Below the pieces are notes generated by a model. It saw nothing but the letters and a program-made list of their open reading frames with translations. It was not told the origin of the DNA and made no database searches. Positions 1-8,013 of a DNA stretch of 14,530 nucleotides are shown piece after piece (the first letter of the stretch is position 1; every line of letters begins with the position of its first letter). The DNA is from Spirochaetaceae bacterium (GTDB taxonomy: Bacteria; Spirochaetota; Spirochaetia; B11-G9): assembly GCA_030633365.1 (NCBI GenBank), contig DAOVSY010000030.1, forward strand, positions 1-14,530, written 5' to 3'. Both the position numbers and the translations under genes were made by a program.

Positions 1-1
1 A

Positions 2-1186
2 CTCGTACAATTTCCCATAATTAATGCAAGTGATGGTAGTTCATCCGGTACTGGTAGTTCATCCGGTACTGGTAGTTCATCCGGTACTGGTAGTTCATCC
101 GGTACTGGTAGTTCATCCGGTACTGGTAGTGATACCGAATCTGTTTCAACTGAAAATAATCTTTTCCCTTTAATTGCAGAAACTCTGGAAGAATCTATAA
201 TTATTATAACAGAGAATGATGTAAGTTCTTCCAATGGCCATCTTATAACTGGTGCTCCGGAAATTATTTATCCTGATGATCTTGGATCAGTAGGTTTAAA
301 ATTTTCTGCGGTTTTTAAAATTATTAATCATTCTACTGATTCAGTACTATTAAGACTAAAAAGTATAAATTCAAATGATGGTAAGCTTTATAGTGAAGCA
401 CTGAGTGTTAAGCTTGATCCAGGTGAAACTAAATCTCTTAAACTTATTTTATCTTTACCTGATGGGCTTGAAAAAGGAAGTTACAATACTCCTGTTGAAC
501 TTATTTTTGATGATAATTACAGAGCATATCCACGTAAGGGTAATATTATTTATTTTTACGATCCTGAAATTAAAAGTGCAGCAAAAGTAATAAACAGCCG
601 ACTGATTTTATATGTTTTTATAGCAATTGTATTATTAATTGCTATAATTATTATTTTAATAAATGTTCTAAAAGGCTTTAGATTTTCTGAAACTTCTTAT
701 ACTGGTTTTTCTGAAAAAGGGAATAAAAATAAATCAAATTCCTTTGGAACACCCAAAATAAAAAATAAGCATGATGATATCTCAAAACAAAGTAAAATTG
801 GGCAAATCCCAATAGAAATGGTTGTTAAAAATCAGAATAGACATATAGGCCACCGGAATATTCATTATATTGGTGAATCACACCCCCGTTCTGTTGGTGG
901 AGCAGGTTCCGAATACTTTCTAATTTTTATAATTGAAACAGGAAAAAGAATTGGTGAGATTGTTATGGAAGATGGTGTTGTAAGTTTTATTCCAAAGGAA
1001 AAAGAATTTTTCCCTGATCTGTCTGGTAATAAACTTATTAATTGCTTATCTACGCCAATTAAAGTTGTAAATAAAAAGGGAGTTGAAACATCTATAATTT
1101 TTAAAGAATGGATATCACCAGTTGAAAGACTTAATAAAATAATGCATATAATAGATAAACAGGGACTACCTGATTTTAGGTATTAA
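2..1186 (+). CDS. Unrecognised single-pass membrane protein with Gly/Ser repeat linker, 5'-truncated
   Basis: The frame is open from the window edge to the TAA at 1184-1186, giving 394 residues of a longer protein; the ATG at 818 is internal (residue 273), so a start there would discard a continuous upstream frame. In order I see: five GSSSGT units (about residues 12-41); a probable beta-sandwich, Ig-like extracytoplasmic domain (about 75-195) with a PGETKSLKL strand motif; one hydrophobic segment (about 201-223, rich in I, L and V); a Lys/Ser/Asn-rich linker (224-272); and a C-terminal domain (about 280-394) containing RNIHYIGES and [10 protein letters not shown]. The C-terminal domain resembles a compact beta fold, vaguely FHA-like, but I cannot name a family. 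Topology is inferred: N-part outside, C-part in the cytoplasm. It runs convergently with the large minus-strand operon and is not part of it. Function unknown. Confidence 0.85.
   Translation, partial: LVQFPIINASDGSSSGTGSSSGTGSSSGTGSSSGTGSSSGTGSDTESVSTENNLFPLIAETLEESIIIITENDVSSSNGHLITGAPEIIYPDDLGSVGLKFSAVFKIINHSTDSVLLRLKSINSNDGKLYSEALSVKLDPGETKSLKLILSLPDGLEKGSYNTPVELIFDDNYRAYPRKGNIIYFYDPEIKSAAKVINSRLILYVFIAIVLLIAIIIILINVLKGFRFSETSYTGFSEKGNKNKSNSFGTPKIKNKHDDISKQSKIGQIPIEMVVKNQNRHIGHRNIHYIGESHPRSVGGAGSEYFLIFIIETGKRIGEIVMEDGVVSFIPKEKEFFPDLSGNKLINCLSTPIKVVNKKGVETSIIFKEWISPVERLNKIMHIIDKQGLPDFRY
35..130 (+). repeat. 18-base perfect tandem repeat, 5.3 copies, coding GSSSGT
   Basis: Five identical 18-base units (ggtagttcatccggtact) run from 35 to 124, followed by the first 6 bases of a sixth (125-130). 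Because 18 is a multiple of three, copy-number change would keep the frame and only lengthen or shorten a flexible Gly/Ser/Thr linker. All five units are identical even at third codon positions, which suggests recent duplication by slippage. Confidence 0.97.
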
Positions 1187-2529
1187 ATACTTTTTAGAAC
1201 ATCAATTGCAAGTTTTCTTACTGCTCCAGGTGTCTCATCTGTTGTAAGACTTTCGACTTCTTCTTTTAAAGAAGATAATGAATTTAATTTAATACCTCTA
1301 AGTGCATATATCTTTAAATTTAGAGTTTTGTCATAAGATAGCATTTTTGAATAGAACTTTTTTAAAGATGAGTCCTTTGTTGTAGAAAGTATTTTGCACG
1401 TATAATCCAATATGACTGGATTGTCTTTTTCCCATTCATCTTCCATTACAGCTTCTATATGTTTTAGAGATTTGGAAAGATCTTTTTCTGCAAGAATCGA
1501 AATTGCGATACTTCTTAATCCAGTATCAGTCCGTTCGTTTTTATACAATTCTCTAATAAAATCATAAGCTTCATTCCCGCCAATATCACCCAAAGCATTT
1601 AATGATGCTGAACGAACATTTCTAATATCAGGATCTTTTTCTGTTTTATAAATTAAAATTGGAACTGCATCTTTAATACCCAATTCACCCAGACTTTCTG
1701 CTGCATTTATCCTGACCTTCCAAAACGAGTCTCTAAGGCCCTGTATTAATAGATCTGTAACTTCAGGTGAATTAAAATGTTTTAAGGCTGTAATCGTGTA
1801 ATTTCTTAAATTAGGATCTTCATCAGAAAATAAAGATTTAAGTACAGGAAGGCTTTCAGATGATCCTATTTCACCTAATGCAACAACTGCTCTCCATCTT
1901 AAAGACTTATCATCACTATATATGTCGGTTGCAATATCTGACAATATATCCAATGCTTCAGTGGCTTTAAGTTTACCAAGACTTTCTATTATTGCTGGTT
2001 TTCTGAAAGAATCAAATAAACTATCTTCAAGATATTCAATTAATATTGTTTTTATATTTTCAAGTTCAGAAAATCCTAAAGCCTTTATGGAAGCAATTGA
2101 GAGTGTATTACTTTCTTCATCAATTAAACTTAAGAAATATTCAGATATTTCAGAGTTTTGGTAGTTTGATATATAATTTATATAGGAAGTTTTTGTATTA
2201 TCCCGCAAATTATAATCTTCTTTTAGTTGTGTAAAAATGTACTCAACAGCCGAATTGTCTTCAGATTTTTTAAAAAGTCCAATAACTCTTTGATCTAAAT
2301 TACTATTTGTAGAGGAGTGTAATAAATTTAAAAGATCATCATTAAAATCATAATTTTTTTCTGATTCAAGTTGAGTAATTAGATCTATGACCTGTGTACT
2401 TATTCCATATTTTATTGTTTCAAGCCTTTCTTCCTGTAAAGACTTAATATCTTCTTTACTGCTTTCTTCCTCTGCAATAACAGAAAAACTAATAAATAAT
2501 AAAAATATAAAAAGTTTGTAATTAATCAT
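1183..2529 (-). CDS. Exported HEAT-repeat protein
   Basis: 448 residues. Residues 1-19 form a signal peptide (MINYK, then a hydrophobic stretch ending in SVIA) followed by an acidic EEESSKED run. There is no lipobox cysteine, so a soluble periplasmic protein is likelier than a lipoprotein. The body is helical with HEAT/PBS-lyase-type repeats, clearest at about 207-330: RWRAVVALGEIG, VRINAAESLGELG and VRSASLNALGDIG at roughly 30-residue spacing, each followed by a second helix such as ESLPVLKSLF. Such repeats build a solenoid scaffold for protein contacts; no catalytic motif is seen. The ATG overlaps the murJ stop (ATGA), and only a weak AAAGG lies upstream. It is the last gene of the operon, and its stop codon overlaps the stop of the convergent gene on the other strand. 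A role in envelope assembly is inferred from location and export only. Confidence 0.88.
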   Translation of the reverse strand: MINYKLFIFLLFISFSVIAEEESSKEDIKSLQEERLETIKYGISTQVIDLITQLESEKNYDFNDDLLNLLHSSTNSNLDQRVIGLFKKSEDNSAVEYIFTQLKEDYNLRDNTKTSYINYISNYQNSEISEYFLSLIDEESNTLSIASIKALGFSELENIKTILIEYLEDSLFDSFRKPAIIESLGKLKATEALDILSDIATDIYSDDKSLRWRAVVALGEIGSSESLPVLKSLFSDEDPNLRNYTITALKHFNSPEVTDLLIQGLRDSFWKVRINAAESLGELGIKDAVPILIYKTEKDPDIRNVRSASLNALGDIGGNEAYDFIRELYKNERTDTGLRSIAISILAEKDLSKSLKHIEAVMEDEWEKDNPVILDYTCKILSTTKDSSLKKFYSKMLSYDKTLNLKIYALRGIKLNSLSSLKEEVESLTTDETPGAVRKLAIDVLKSI

Positions 2530-4097
2530 TTTTTAGACCTTTTTTTAAGAATAAAATCAATAACTTCCAGTCGGGTTAATTTGTACATTAAAAATGTTAA
2601 AACTAACCAAATACTAAAAATTAGAATTATAAATACTAAATTATAAACAGAGCTTGCAGTTTTCCAACTGTCTCCAAGGTAATTTACTAAATAGACTGAT
2701 ATTATTGATGCGGGTAATACAGACAAAAGTACCTTTCCTACTGTGGACAGTATCAATATTCCATTTATTTTTTTTAACGATTTTTTGCTAAGAAACAAAA
2801 GTACAAAAAAACCTATAGTAAAAGCAATTGAGTTTGCAAGAGCAAGACCAGCAACTCTTAAATATGTTTCTTTAAGAATTATTGATAATATGATATCAAT
2901 TAAACACACAAACAGAGCAGTAATAAATGGAATATAATATTTTCTTTGTGAATAAAAAAATCTTTGAAGGAAATTAAATCCACCTATACTAAAAAGTCCC
3001 AGGCTATAATATTTTAAAACATTATGTGTCATTATTGTATTCTCGGCAGTAAATAACCCTCTTTGTAGGGCTGTTGCTATAATTATTTTTCCGAAAAAAA
3101 TATAAACAATCGCAGAGGGTATAAGAAGAGAAAATAATAACCTTATTCCGTAATTAAGAGTAGATCTTAAGCCTTCGAGATCATTAATTAAAGATTGTCT
3201 GCTCATTTTTGGAAATAGAACTGTGGTAATTGAGGCTGAAAAAATACCAAAGGGTAGTTGCCAGAAAACTAAAGCATTTACAAGTGCAGAAGTACTTCCC
3301 TGGTCAAGTCCTGATGAAAATAAAAATGCTATTTGCTGATTAATTGTAAATAATGAAGAGGTAGCTACTACTGGAAGCCATTGTTTTATAATTTTAAGAA
3401 AATATTCATTTTTAAATGAAAAATTCGGAATAAGTCTATATCCTAACTGGTTTAATTTTGGGTACTGAAAAACAATTTGTGCAATTCCACCCAAAAGAAC
3501 TCCTACTGCCATTGAATAGACACCGATAATTTTGTGTAAAAATAATATTGAAGATAATACTGATACTGAAAAAAGTATTGGTGTAATAGCAGGAATAAAA
3601 AAGTGATTAAGACTGTTTAAAAGTCCCATTAATACTGCACTTAAAGATATAAAAAGAAGGTAATTAATAAAATATCTAAATAAAGATATAGCGAGTTCAA
3701 TTTGTTGCTGATTTTTAAATTGTGTCAGAATATTTGTAATAAGAGGTTTTGCAAATATTATTGCAAGAATACTTATTGGAACTATAACAATTAGCTGAAA
3801 TCCTAAAAGATTACTAAAGACTTTCTGGGTTATATTTGAATCATTTTTTTTATCATTATCGATTGTTTCAGTTAATACTGGAATAAAAGCAGCAGACAAA
3901 GCGCCTTCAGCCATTAACTTCCTCAGGTTATTGGGAATCGCAAATGTTAAATTTATAACATCTGCAGTACCGGATGCACCAAAAATATATGTAATAACTG
4001 CTGTTCTTAAAAATCCAAGTATTCTGGAAAGAAAAGTTGTTCCCATTACAATAAATGCTGAAATCGAACTCTTTTTTAAATCAATTTCCTTTTTCAT
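2526..4097 (-). CDS. murJ: MurJ/MviN lipid II flippase
   Basis: 523 residues, close to the usual 510-525, with about 14 hydrophobic segments spread over the length. The N-terminal signature is clear: SRILGFLR (24-31), FGASGTAD (39-46), PNNLRKLMAEGA (55-66). R25, R31, D46 and R59 match E. coli R18, R24, D39 and R52 with a constant offset of 7. The family flips the lipid-linked peptidoglycan precursor across the inner membrane. Oddity: the TM8 stretch GSTSALVNALVFWQLP aligns without gaps to E. coli GSVSWMYYADRLMEFP, putting V277 where R270 and Q280 where E273 stand; T32 replaces the Asp after the second TM1 arginine. The ATG directly follows the tgt stop (TAAATG) with no clear Shine-Dalgarno sequence, so translation probably depends on coupling to tgt. 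Another MOP-superfamily flippase is the alternative, but the N-terminal motifs favour MurJ. Confidence 0.93.
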   Translation of the reverse strand: MKKEIDLKKSSISAFIVMGTTFLSRILGFLRTAVITYIFGASGTADVINLTFAIPNNLRKLMAEGALSAAFIPVLTETIDNDKKNDSNITQKVFSNLLGFQLIVIVPISILAIIFAKPLITNILTQFKNQQQIELAISLFRYFINYLLFISLSAVLMGLLNSLNHFFIPAITPILFSVSVLSSILFLHKIIGVYSMAVGVLLGGIAQIVFQYPKLNQLGYRLIPNFSFKNEYFLKIIKQWLPVVATSSLFTINQQIAFLFSSGLDQGSTSALVNALVFWQLPFGIFSASITTVLFPKMSRQSLINDLEGLRSTLNYGIRLLFSLLIPSAIVYIFFGKIIIATALQRGLFTAENTIMTHNVLKYYSLGLFSIGGFNFLQRFFYSQRKYYIPFITALFVCLIDIILSIILKETYLRVAGLALANSIAFTIGFFVLLFLSKKSLKKINGILILSTVGKVLLSVLPASIISVYLVNYLGDSWKTASSVYNLVFIILIFSIWLVLTFLMYKLTRLEVIDFILKKRSKK

Positions 4098-5222
4098 TTA
4101 AGATTTTTTAGATGAATAATTTTTTAGAAAATCAACTTTAAATTGAGAAAAGGAGTTATTGTTAATGTGCATTCTTATATCTTCAACAAATGAATATAGA
4201 AAATTAAGATTATGCTCTGTAGCCAGCATCGGTCCAAGTATTTCATTTGTTTTAAACAGATGTCTTAAATAACCTCTTGAATACTGTGTACATGCTCTAC
4301 AGGTACAACCTTCTTCAATAGGGCTGTCATCCATGGCATGAACTGCTTTTTTTAGAGCAATTAAACCTTTTTTTGTAAATACAGTACCATTTCTTGCAAT
4401 CCTGGTTGCATATACACAATCAAACAAATCAATACCATTTTCTACAGCTTCAAGTATATAATCCGGAGTTCCTATTCCCATTAAATAAGCAGGTTTTGAA
4501 TCTGGTAATTGTTCTGCACTATAGGAAAGAAACTCAATAAACTTTTCATAACTTTCTCCTACAGACAAGCCGCCAATTGCTATTCCAGGCAAGTCCAAGG
4601 ATAAAATTTCTTCAGCACTTTGTTTTCTTAAATCTTTGAAAAAATTCCCCTGCATAATTCCAAATAATTTACCATGATAATTTTCATTTGATTCAAGCCA
4701 TCTTTTTTTTGCTCTTCCAGCCCATCTGCTTGTTATATTTAATGCTTCCAGGGCTTTTTTATGACTAATATCAGGGGGGGTGCAAACATCAAGGCACATT
4801 TGGATATCACTGCCAAGTGCTTCCTGGACCATAACAACATCTTCAGGACTAAGATTATGATATGAACCATCTATATGTGACCGGAAACGAACACCTTCTT
4901 CACGTATTTTTCTAAAAGTAGCCAGAGAGAAAATTTGAAATCCACCAGAATCGGTGAGAATATTATGTTTCCAGTTTGAAAATTTATGTAAACTACCATA
5001 GTGTTTTATTACTTCAAGTCCAGGTCGAAGATATAAATGATAGGTATTACCTAAAATTAAGTTATATCCCATATTGTTTACTGTTTCATGATGAATGGCT
5101 TTTATAGTTCCATTAGTACCTACAGGCATAAAAGCAGGAGTAATTACATCTCCATGTGGCAGGTTTAAAATGCCGGTTCTGGCTTTTGTAATTTTATCTC
5201 TATAAGTTGATTTAAATATCAT
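4098..5222 (-). CDS. tgt: Queuine/preQ1 tRNA-guanine transglycosylase
   Basis: 374 residues, the normal bacterial length. The enzyme swaps guanine 34 of GUN-anticodon tRNAs for preQ1, the first tRNA-level step to queuosine. Visible residues: D91 in DSGGFQ (general base), GGLSVGE (217-223) in the substrate pocket, D268 in FDCV (nucleophile), and the zinc site C306, C308, C311 and H337, with the His 26 residues after the last Cys as in the Zymomonas enzyme. The usual PTR after the nucleophile reads ATR here (YATRIARNG). The ATG at 5220-5222 follows lptG by 14 bases and has a GGAG Shine-Dalgarno sequence about 8 bases upstream. Codons 148-150 (Thr-Pro-Pro) contain a run of seven C. No other queuosine gene is in the window, so preQ1 supply cannot be judged. 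Confidence 0.97.
   Translation of the reverse strand: MIFKSTYRDKITKARTGILNLPHGDVITPAFMPVGTNGTIKAIHHETVNNMGYNLILGNTYHLYLRPGLEVIKHYGSLHKFSNWKHNILTDSGGFQIFSLATFRKIREEGVRFRSHIDGSYHNLSPEDVVMVQEALGSDIQMCLDVCTPPDISHKKALEALNITSRWAGRAKKRWLESNENYHGKLFGIMQGNFFKDLRKQSAEEILSLDLPGIAIGGLSVGESYEKFIEFLSYSAEQLPDSKPAYLMGIGTPDYILEAVENGIDLFDCVYATRIARNGTVFTKKGLIALKKAVHAMDDSPIEEGCTCRACTQYSRGYLRHLFKTNEILGPMLATEHNLNFLYSFVEDIRMHINNNSFSQFKVDFLKNYSSKKS
4774..4780 (-). repeat. C7 homopolymer inside tgt coding strand
   Basis: Seven consecutive G on the + strand are seven C in the tgt coding strand, spanning codons ACC CCC CCT for T148-P149-P150. In such AT-rich DNA this is an unusual tract. As given, the frame is intact. 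Confidence 0.9.
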
Positions 5223-5236
5223 TAAAACTCCACAAA

Positions 5237-6316
5237 TCAGGTTCTCGCTTTTTTATACAGTATAATACCGGAAATTGTTGATATTATAAATGCTCCCCAT
5301 GCACCCGTAATTGGTTGAAGATAACCCTGTTTGGCTAAAAGAATCAATATCATTTTAAGAACATAATATAAAACAGAAATACTAAGACTGGAAAGTAAAC
5401 TCATTAGTAATATATTTTTTTTAAAGCGTCCACCTAATGAACTTGATATAAAAATTACAATGAAAGGAGTTAAGGCAAAAGAAAATCGTTCGTAGTAATC
5501 TACCAGAGCCTCTTTATAAATAGGTAAACCTGCTTTTCTAATAGATAATATCCAATCTTTAGCATCTGATATATTGAGCTCATTAATATCTTTTACTAAC
5601 CTTTTAAATGTATCAGGTGGTTCATTGAAACTATCTCTTAATAATTTATTTTCATATTTTTCTTCAATTATAATATTTTTACTATTTAATTTAAATATTC
5701 GTACTCTATTTAATTCCCATATATTATTTTTATATTCTCCCCATTCCGCATCAATTCTCTCAATAAAACTACCATTAGTATCTCTTATTATAAGTATTAA
5801 ACCGGAAAGTGTTTTAGAATTATCATTATAATAATCTGCATGATAAATAATATTTTTATCACTAACTATAGTAATATTAGTATTGCTGAACGAGGGATTA
5901 TATCCCAATAAAACATTGCTTAGTTCATTTTTTTCTTTAAATGTTTCAATTACATAAACTTCATTAAATAGAAAACTGCCAAGGCTAAAAATAAGTCCGG
6001 CAATAATTAAAGGAAGAGTAAATTTAAATAAAGATATACCAGAACCAAAGATGGCAATTAATTCATTATTACTGTAAAAGGTTCCTAAGGTATACGAAAC
6101 ACTAAAAAGTAATGCAGGAGAGATAGCATAAAAAATACATTTTGGTAAATATAAATAAGCAACTTTCAAAATTGAAATTATAGATGCATCATTATTTAAG
6201 TATCTCCATAAATTCGCAAAGAGATCAACCAGTTCTATTAGAAAAACAAAGAATACAATAGAAATAATAAGAGTTTGTAAAAATGATAAGATAAGCATTC
6301 TATTTAGAGTACTCAT
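5237..6316 (-). CDS. lptG: LptG-like permease subunit (YjgP/YjgQ family)
   Basis: 359 residues, the usual length. Layout is three N-terminal membrane segments (about 7-30, 58-80, 98-120), a periplasmic beta-rich region (about 125-260), and three C-terminal segments (about 278-297, 302-326, 335-355). The NNELIAIFGSGIS motif (83-95) after TM2 is the family coupling-helix region that contacts the LptB ATPase. Known LptF and LptG form the inner-membrane core that extracts lipopolysaccharide for export. The ATG overlaps the lptF stop (ATGA), so the two subunits are coupled and likely made in equal amounts. LptF versus LptG is assigned by order and by the partner's similarity to LptF, so the two names could be swapped. 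The lipid moved is uncertain, since several spirochaetes have no LPS. Confidence 0.87.
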   Translation of the reverse strand: MSTLNRMLILSFLQTLIISIVFFVFLIELVDLFANLWRYLNNDASIISILKVAYLYLPKCIFYAISPALLFSVSYTLGTFYSNNELIAIFGSGISLFKFTLPLIIAGLIFSLGSFLFNEVYVIETFKEKNELSNVLLGYNPSFSNTNITIVSDKNIIYHADYYNDNSKTLSGLILIIRDTNGSFIERIDAEWGEYKNNIWELNRVRIFKLNSKNIIIEEKYENKLLRDSFNEPPDTFKRLVKDINELNISDAKDWILSIRKAGLPIYKEALVDYYERFSFALTPFIVIFISSSLGGRFKKNILLMSLLSSLSISVLYYVLKMILILLAKQGYLQPITGAWGAFIISTISGIILYKKART

Positions 6317-7593
6317 CGTTTAAACCTTAAAATAATGAAAATAGTTCCTAATGTAAAAATAACAATATTAGGAATCCACATTGATAAGAATGGAGAAAAG
6401 TTCATTCTTATTCCGAGTGTTTGCCCTGCAAATAAAAGACTCCAGTAAAAGATTGAAACAAAAAGACCTATCCCAAAACCCATGGATTTACTGCTTTTTT
6501 TTGAACTTAAAGAAATTGGAAAAGAGAAATATAAAAATATAAGACAAGCCAGGGGTACAGCAAATTTTTTATTAAATTCAATTTTATAAATTTGCAAATT
6601 CCTATCAGAAAAAGACTTATTTTTTTTATTAATAATTTCTTTGTATATTGATTCCAAAGATGAAGTATTATTTACTTGAGAATAATATGAATTAAAAAGG
6701 TTGTCAGTAAGTTTTTCAATTAGTCTTGTATTTTGAAGAATAGAAACTTTTTGTTTTTCCTCTTTTTGATATATAGATTTGTAAACATCAACTGAACTCA
6801 TTTCTCGGGGAGTAAGGTTTCTTATACTAAATGAAATATTTTTTAATAGAATATTATATATCATTTTTGTTGATGTAAAATAATTAAAGTCTCCTCTTTG
6901 TTTCAATAATGACGTTAAACTAAATACATTATCAAGTTCCAGTGAAGTTACTCCCTGTCTATCTAATTCAGAAGAAAGAGTAGCTTTCTCCGCTGTAATT
7001 ATTCTATTATTATTTTCTTCAGTTTTATCTATTATTACAATATTATGAATAGTTTTATTCTCTACTTCACCGGTTATTAAGATACTATCCTGATATCGTT
7101 TGATAGAATATGGTTCAAGTTCCAACTCAGGTGATGAATATAATATTTCTCTATAAAGTTTTCCAAATTTAATTGTACTGACAGGAAGAAAATAATCACT
7201 TACAACAAAAGAAAGCAATGATAAAAAAATACCAATAATAACTATCGGTACAAAAATCTTTTTGAATGATATCCCTGATGCCTGCATTGCCAATATTTCA
7301 TTATCAGATGACAGTCTCCCGATAGACATAAGACCTCCAACTAAAGATGCAAATGGAAGTGCAAAAGCAATGATTGCAGGTAGAGAATATAAAATTATTA
7401 GTGACACATTTATAAAAGAGACATCTTTTGAAAGGATCTCTTCTGCCATAAGAAGAAGCTGATTAACAAAAAAAATAAAAAAGAAAAATAGAAAAGCAAT
7501 TGTAAAAGAGAATACAAATTCAACAAAAATATATTTATAAACAGTAAAAAAGGTAGATCTGTTTTCTTTAAATCCCCGTTGAACCAAATCCAT
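6313..7593 (-). CDS. lptF: LptF-like permease subunit (YjgP/YjgQ family)
   Basis: 426 residues, somewhat longer than the roughly 360 of E. coli LptF. The extra length lies in the periplasmic part, which includes a Lys/Asn/Ser-rich insert at about 270-330. Hydrophobic segments lie at about 20-49, 62-90, 112-134, 345-363, 372-392 and 403-422. [14 protein letters not shown] (96-109) is the family motif after TM2, and [12 protein letters not shown] (340-351) opens the C-terminal membrane block. The start chosen is the ATG at 7591-7593: no other ATG lies before TM1, and a GAGGG sits four bases upstream. This start lies inside dut, giving a 26-base overlap. The gene is followed by its partner lptG with a 4-base overlap. 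LptB, LptC, LptA and LptD are not in the window. Confidence 0.9.
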   Translation of the reverse strand: MDLVQRGFKENRSTFFTVYKYIFVEFVFSFTIAFLFFFFIFFVNQLLLMAEEILSKDVSFINVSLIILYSLPAIIAFALPFASLVGGLMSIGRLSSDNEILAMQASGISFKKIFVPIVIIGIFLSLLSFVVSDYFLPVSTIKFGKLYREILYSSPELELEPYSIKRYQDSILITGEVENKTIHNIVIIDKTEENNNRIITAEKATLSSELDRQGVTSLELDNVFSLTSLLKQRGDFNYFTSTKMIYNILLKNISFSIRNLTPREMSSVDVYKSIYQKEEKQKVSILQNTRLIEKLTDNLFNSYYSQVNNTSSLESIYKEIINKKNKSFSDRNLQIYKIEFNKKFAVPLACLIFLYFSFPISLSSKKSSKSMGFGIGLFVSIFYWSLLFAGQTLGIRMNFSPFLSMWIPNIVIFTLGTIFIILRFKR

Positions 7594-8005
7594 TTTTCCC
7601 TCGATCCGAAGCAGCTAATTCTTTTTTTTGTATGAATTCAGCCTGAATTACCGGTGAAAATACTAATTGAGCGATTCTATCATTATTATGAACTGTATAA
7701 GAAGATTTACCATGATTAATTAAAATTATTTTCAATTCTCCCCTGTAATCGGAATCGATTGTCCCAGGGGTATTTAATACTGTTACTGAATGTTTTAATG
7801 CTAAGCCGGATCGTGGTCTAATCTGACCTTCATATCCCTCTGGGATTTGAAGTTTTATACCAGTAGGAATTAAAAAAGATTCTCCAGAGGGAATATGAAT
7901 TTCATGTGCAATATTAGCTTTAATATCAGCGCCAGAAGCCAGTTGGGAACCATATAAAGGTTCCTTTCCAGCTTCATAATCACCAAATATAATTATTTTT
8001 TGCAT
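7568..8005 (-). CDS. dut: dUTP diphosphatase (trimeric dUTPase)
   Basis: 145 residues, typical for the homotrimeric family. It hydrolyses dUTP to dUMP and pyrophosphate, keeping uracil out of DNA and feeding dTMP synthesis. All five motifs are present in order: I ASGADIKA (23-30), [11 protein letters not shown] (63-71), [13 protein letters not shown] (81-90, with catalytic D84), [10 protein letters not shown] (109-116), [11 protein letters not shown] (135-144). Motif V normally reads RGxGGFGSTG; here N138 replaces the first of the two glycines, and its codon AAT provides the first two bases of the lptF ATG. The start ATG lies 8 bases after the pnp stop, with AAAGG at about 4 bases spacing. 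The substitution is in the flexible C-terminal arm that closes over the nucleotide, so activity is likely kept, but this is inference. Confidence 0.97.
   Translation of the reverse strand: MQKIIIFGDYEAGKEPLYGSQLASGADIKANIAHEIHIPSGESFLIPTGIKLQIPEGYEGQIRPRSGLALKHSVTVLNTPGTIDSDYRGELKIILINHGKSSYTVHNNDRIAQLVFSPVIQAEFIQKKELAASDRGKNGFGSTGI
7598..7602 (-). promoter_or_regulatory. lptF ribosome binding site inside dut
   Basis: The coding strand reads GAGGG, then AAAA, then ATG. This Shine-Dalgarno sequence is written in the R135-G136 codons (CGA GGG) of dUTPase motif V, so motif V carries both protein and initiation signals. It supports the lptF start at 7593. Confidence 0.7.
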
Positions 8006-8013
8006 ATTACCTT

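Noticed and set aside
405..590. Plus-strand 61-residue frame
   Set aside because: It lies in another frame within the left-end membrane protein and has no ribosome site or recognisable features.
818..1186. A separate 122-residue gene starting at ATG 818
   Set aside because: The same frame is open without a stop back to base 2 and contains a membrane helix and repeats in frame, so 818 is an internal Met.
1167..1195. Possible terminator: TACCT-GATTTT-AGGTA stem followed by a T5 run
   Set aside because: The stem is only five base pairs, AT-rich, and the T run begins nine bases after the stem, so it does not support a terminator call.
5574..5831. Plus-strand 85-residue frame opposite lptG
   Set aside because: It is antisense to the periplasmic coding part of lptG, Ser/Leu-rich as expected from reverse reading, with no independent support.
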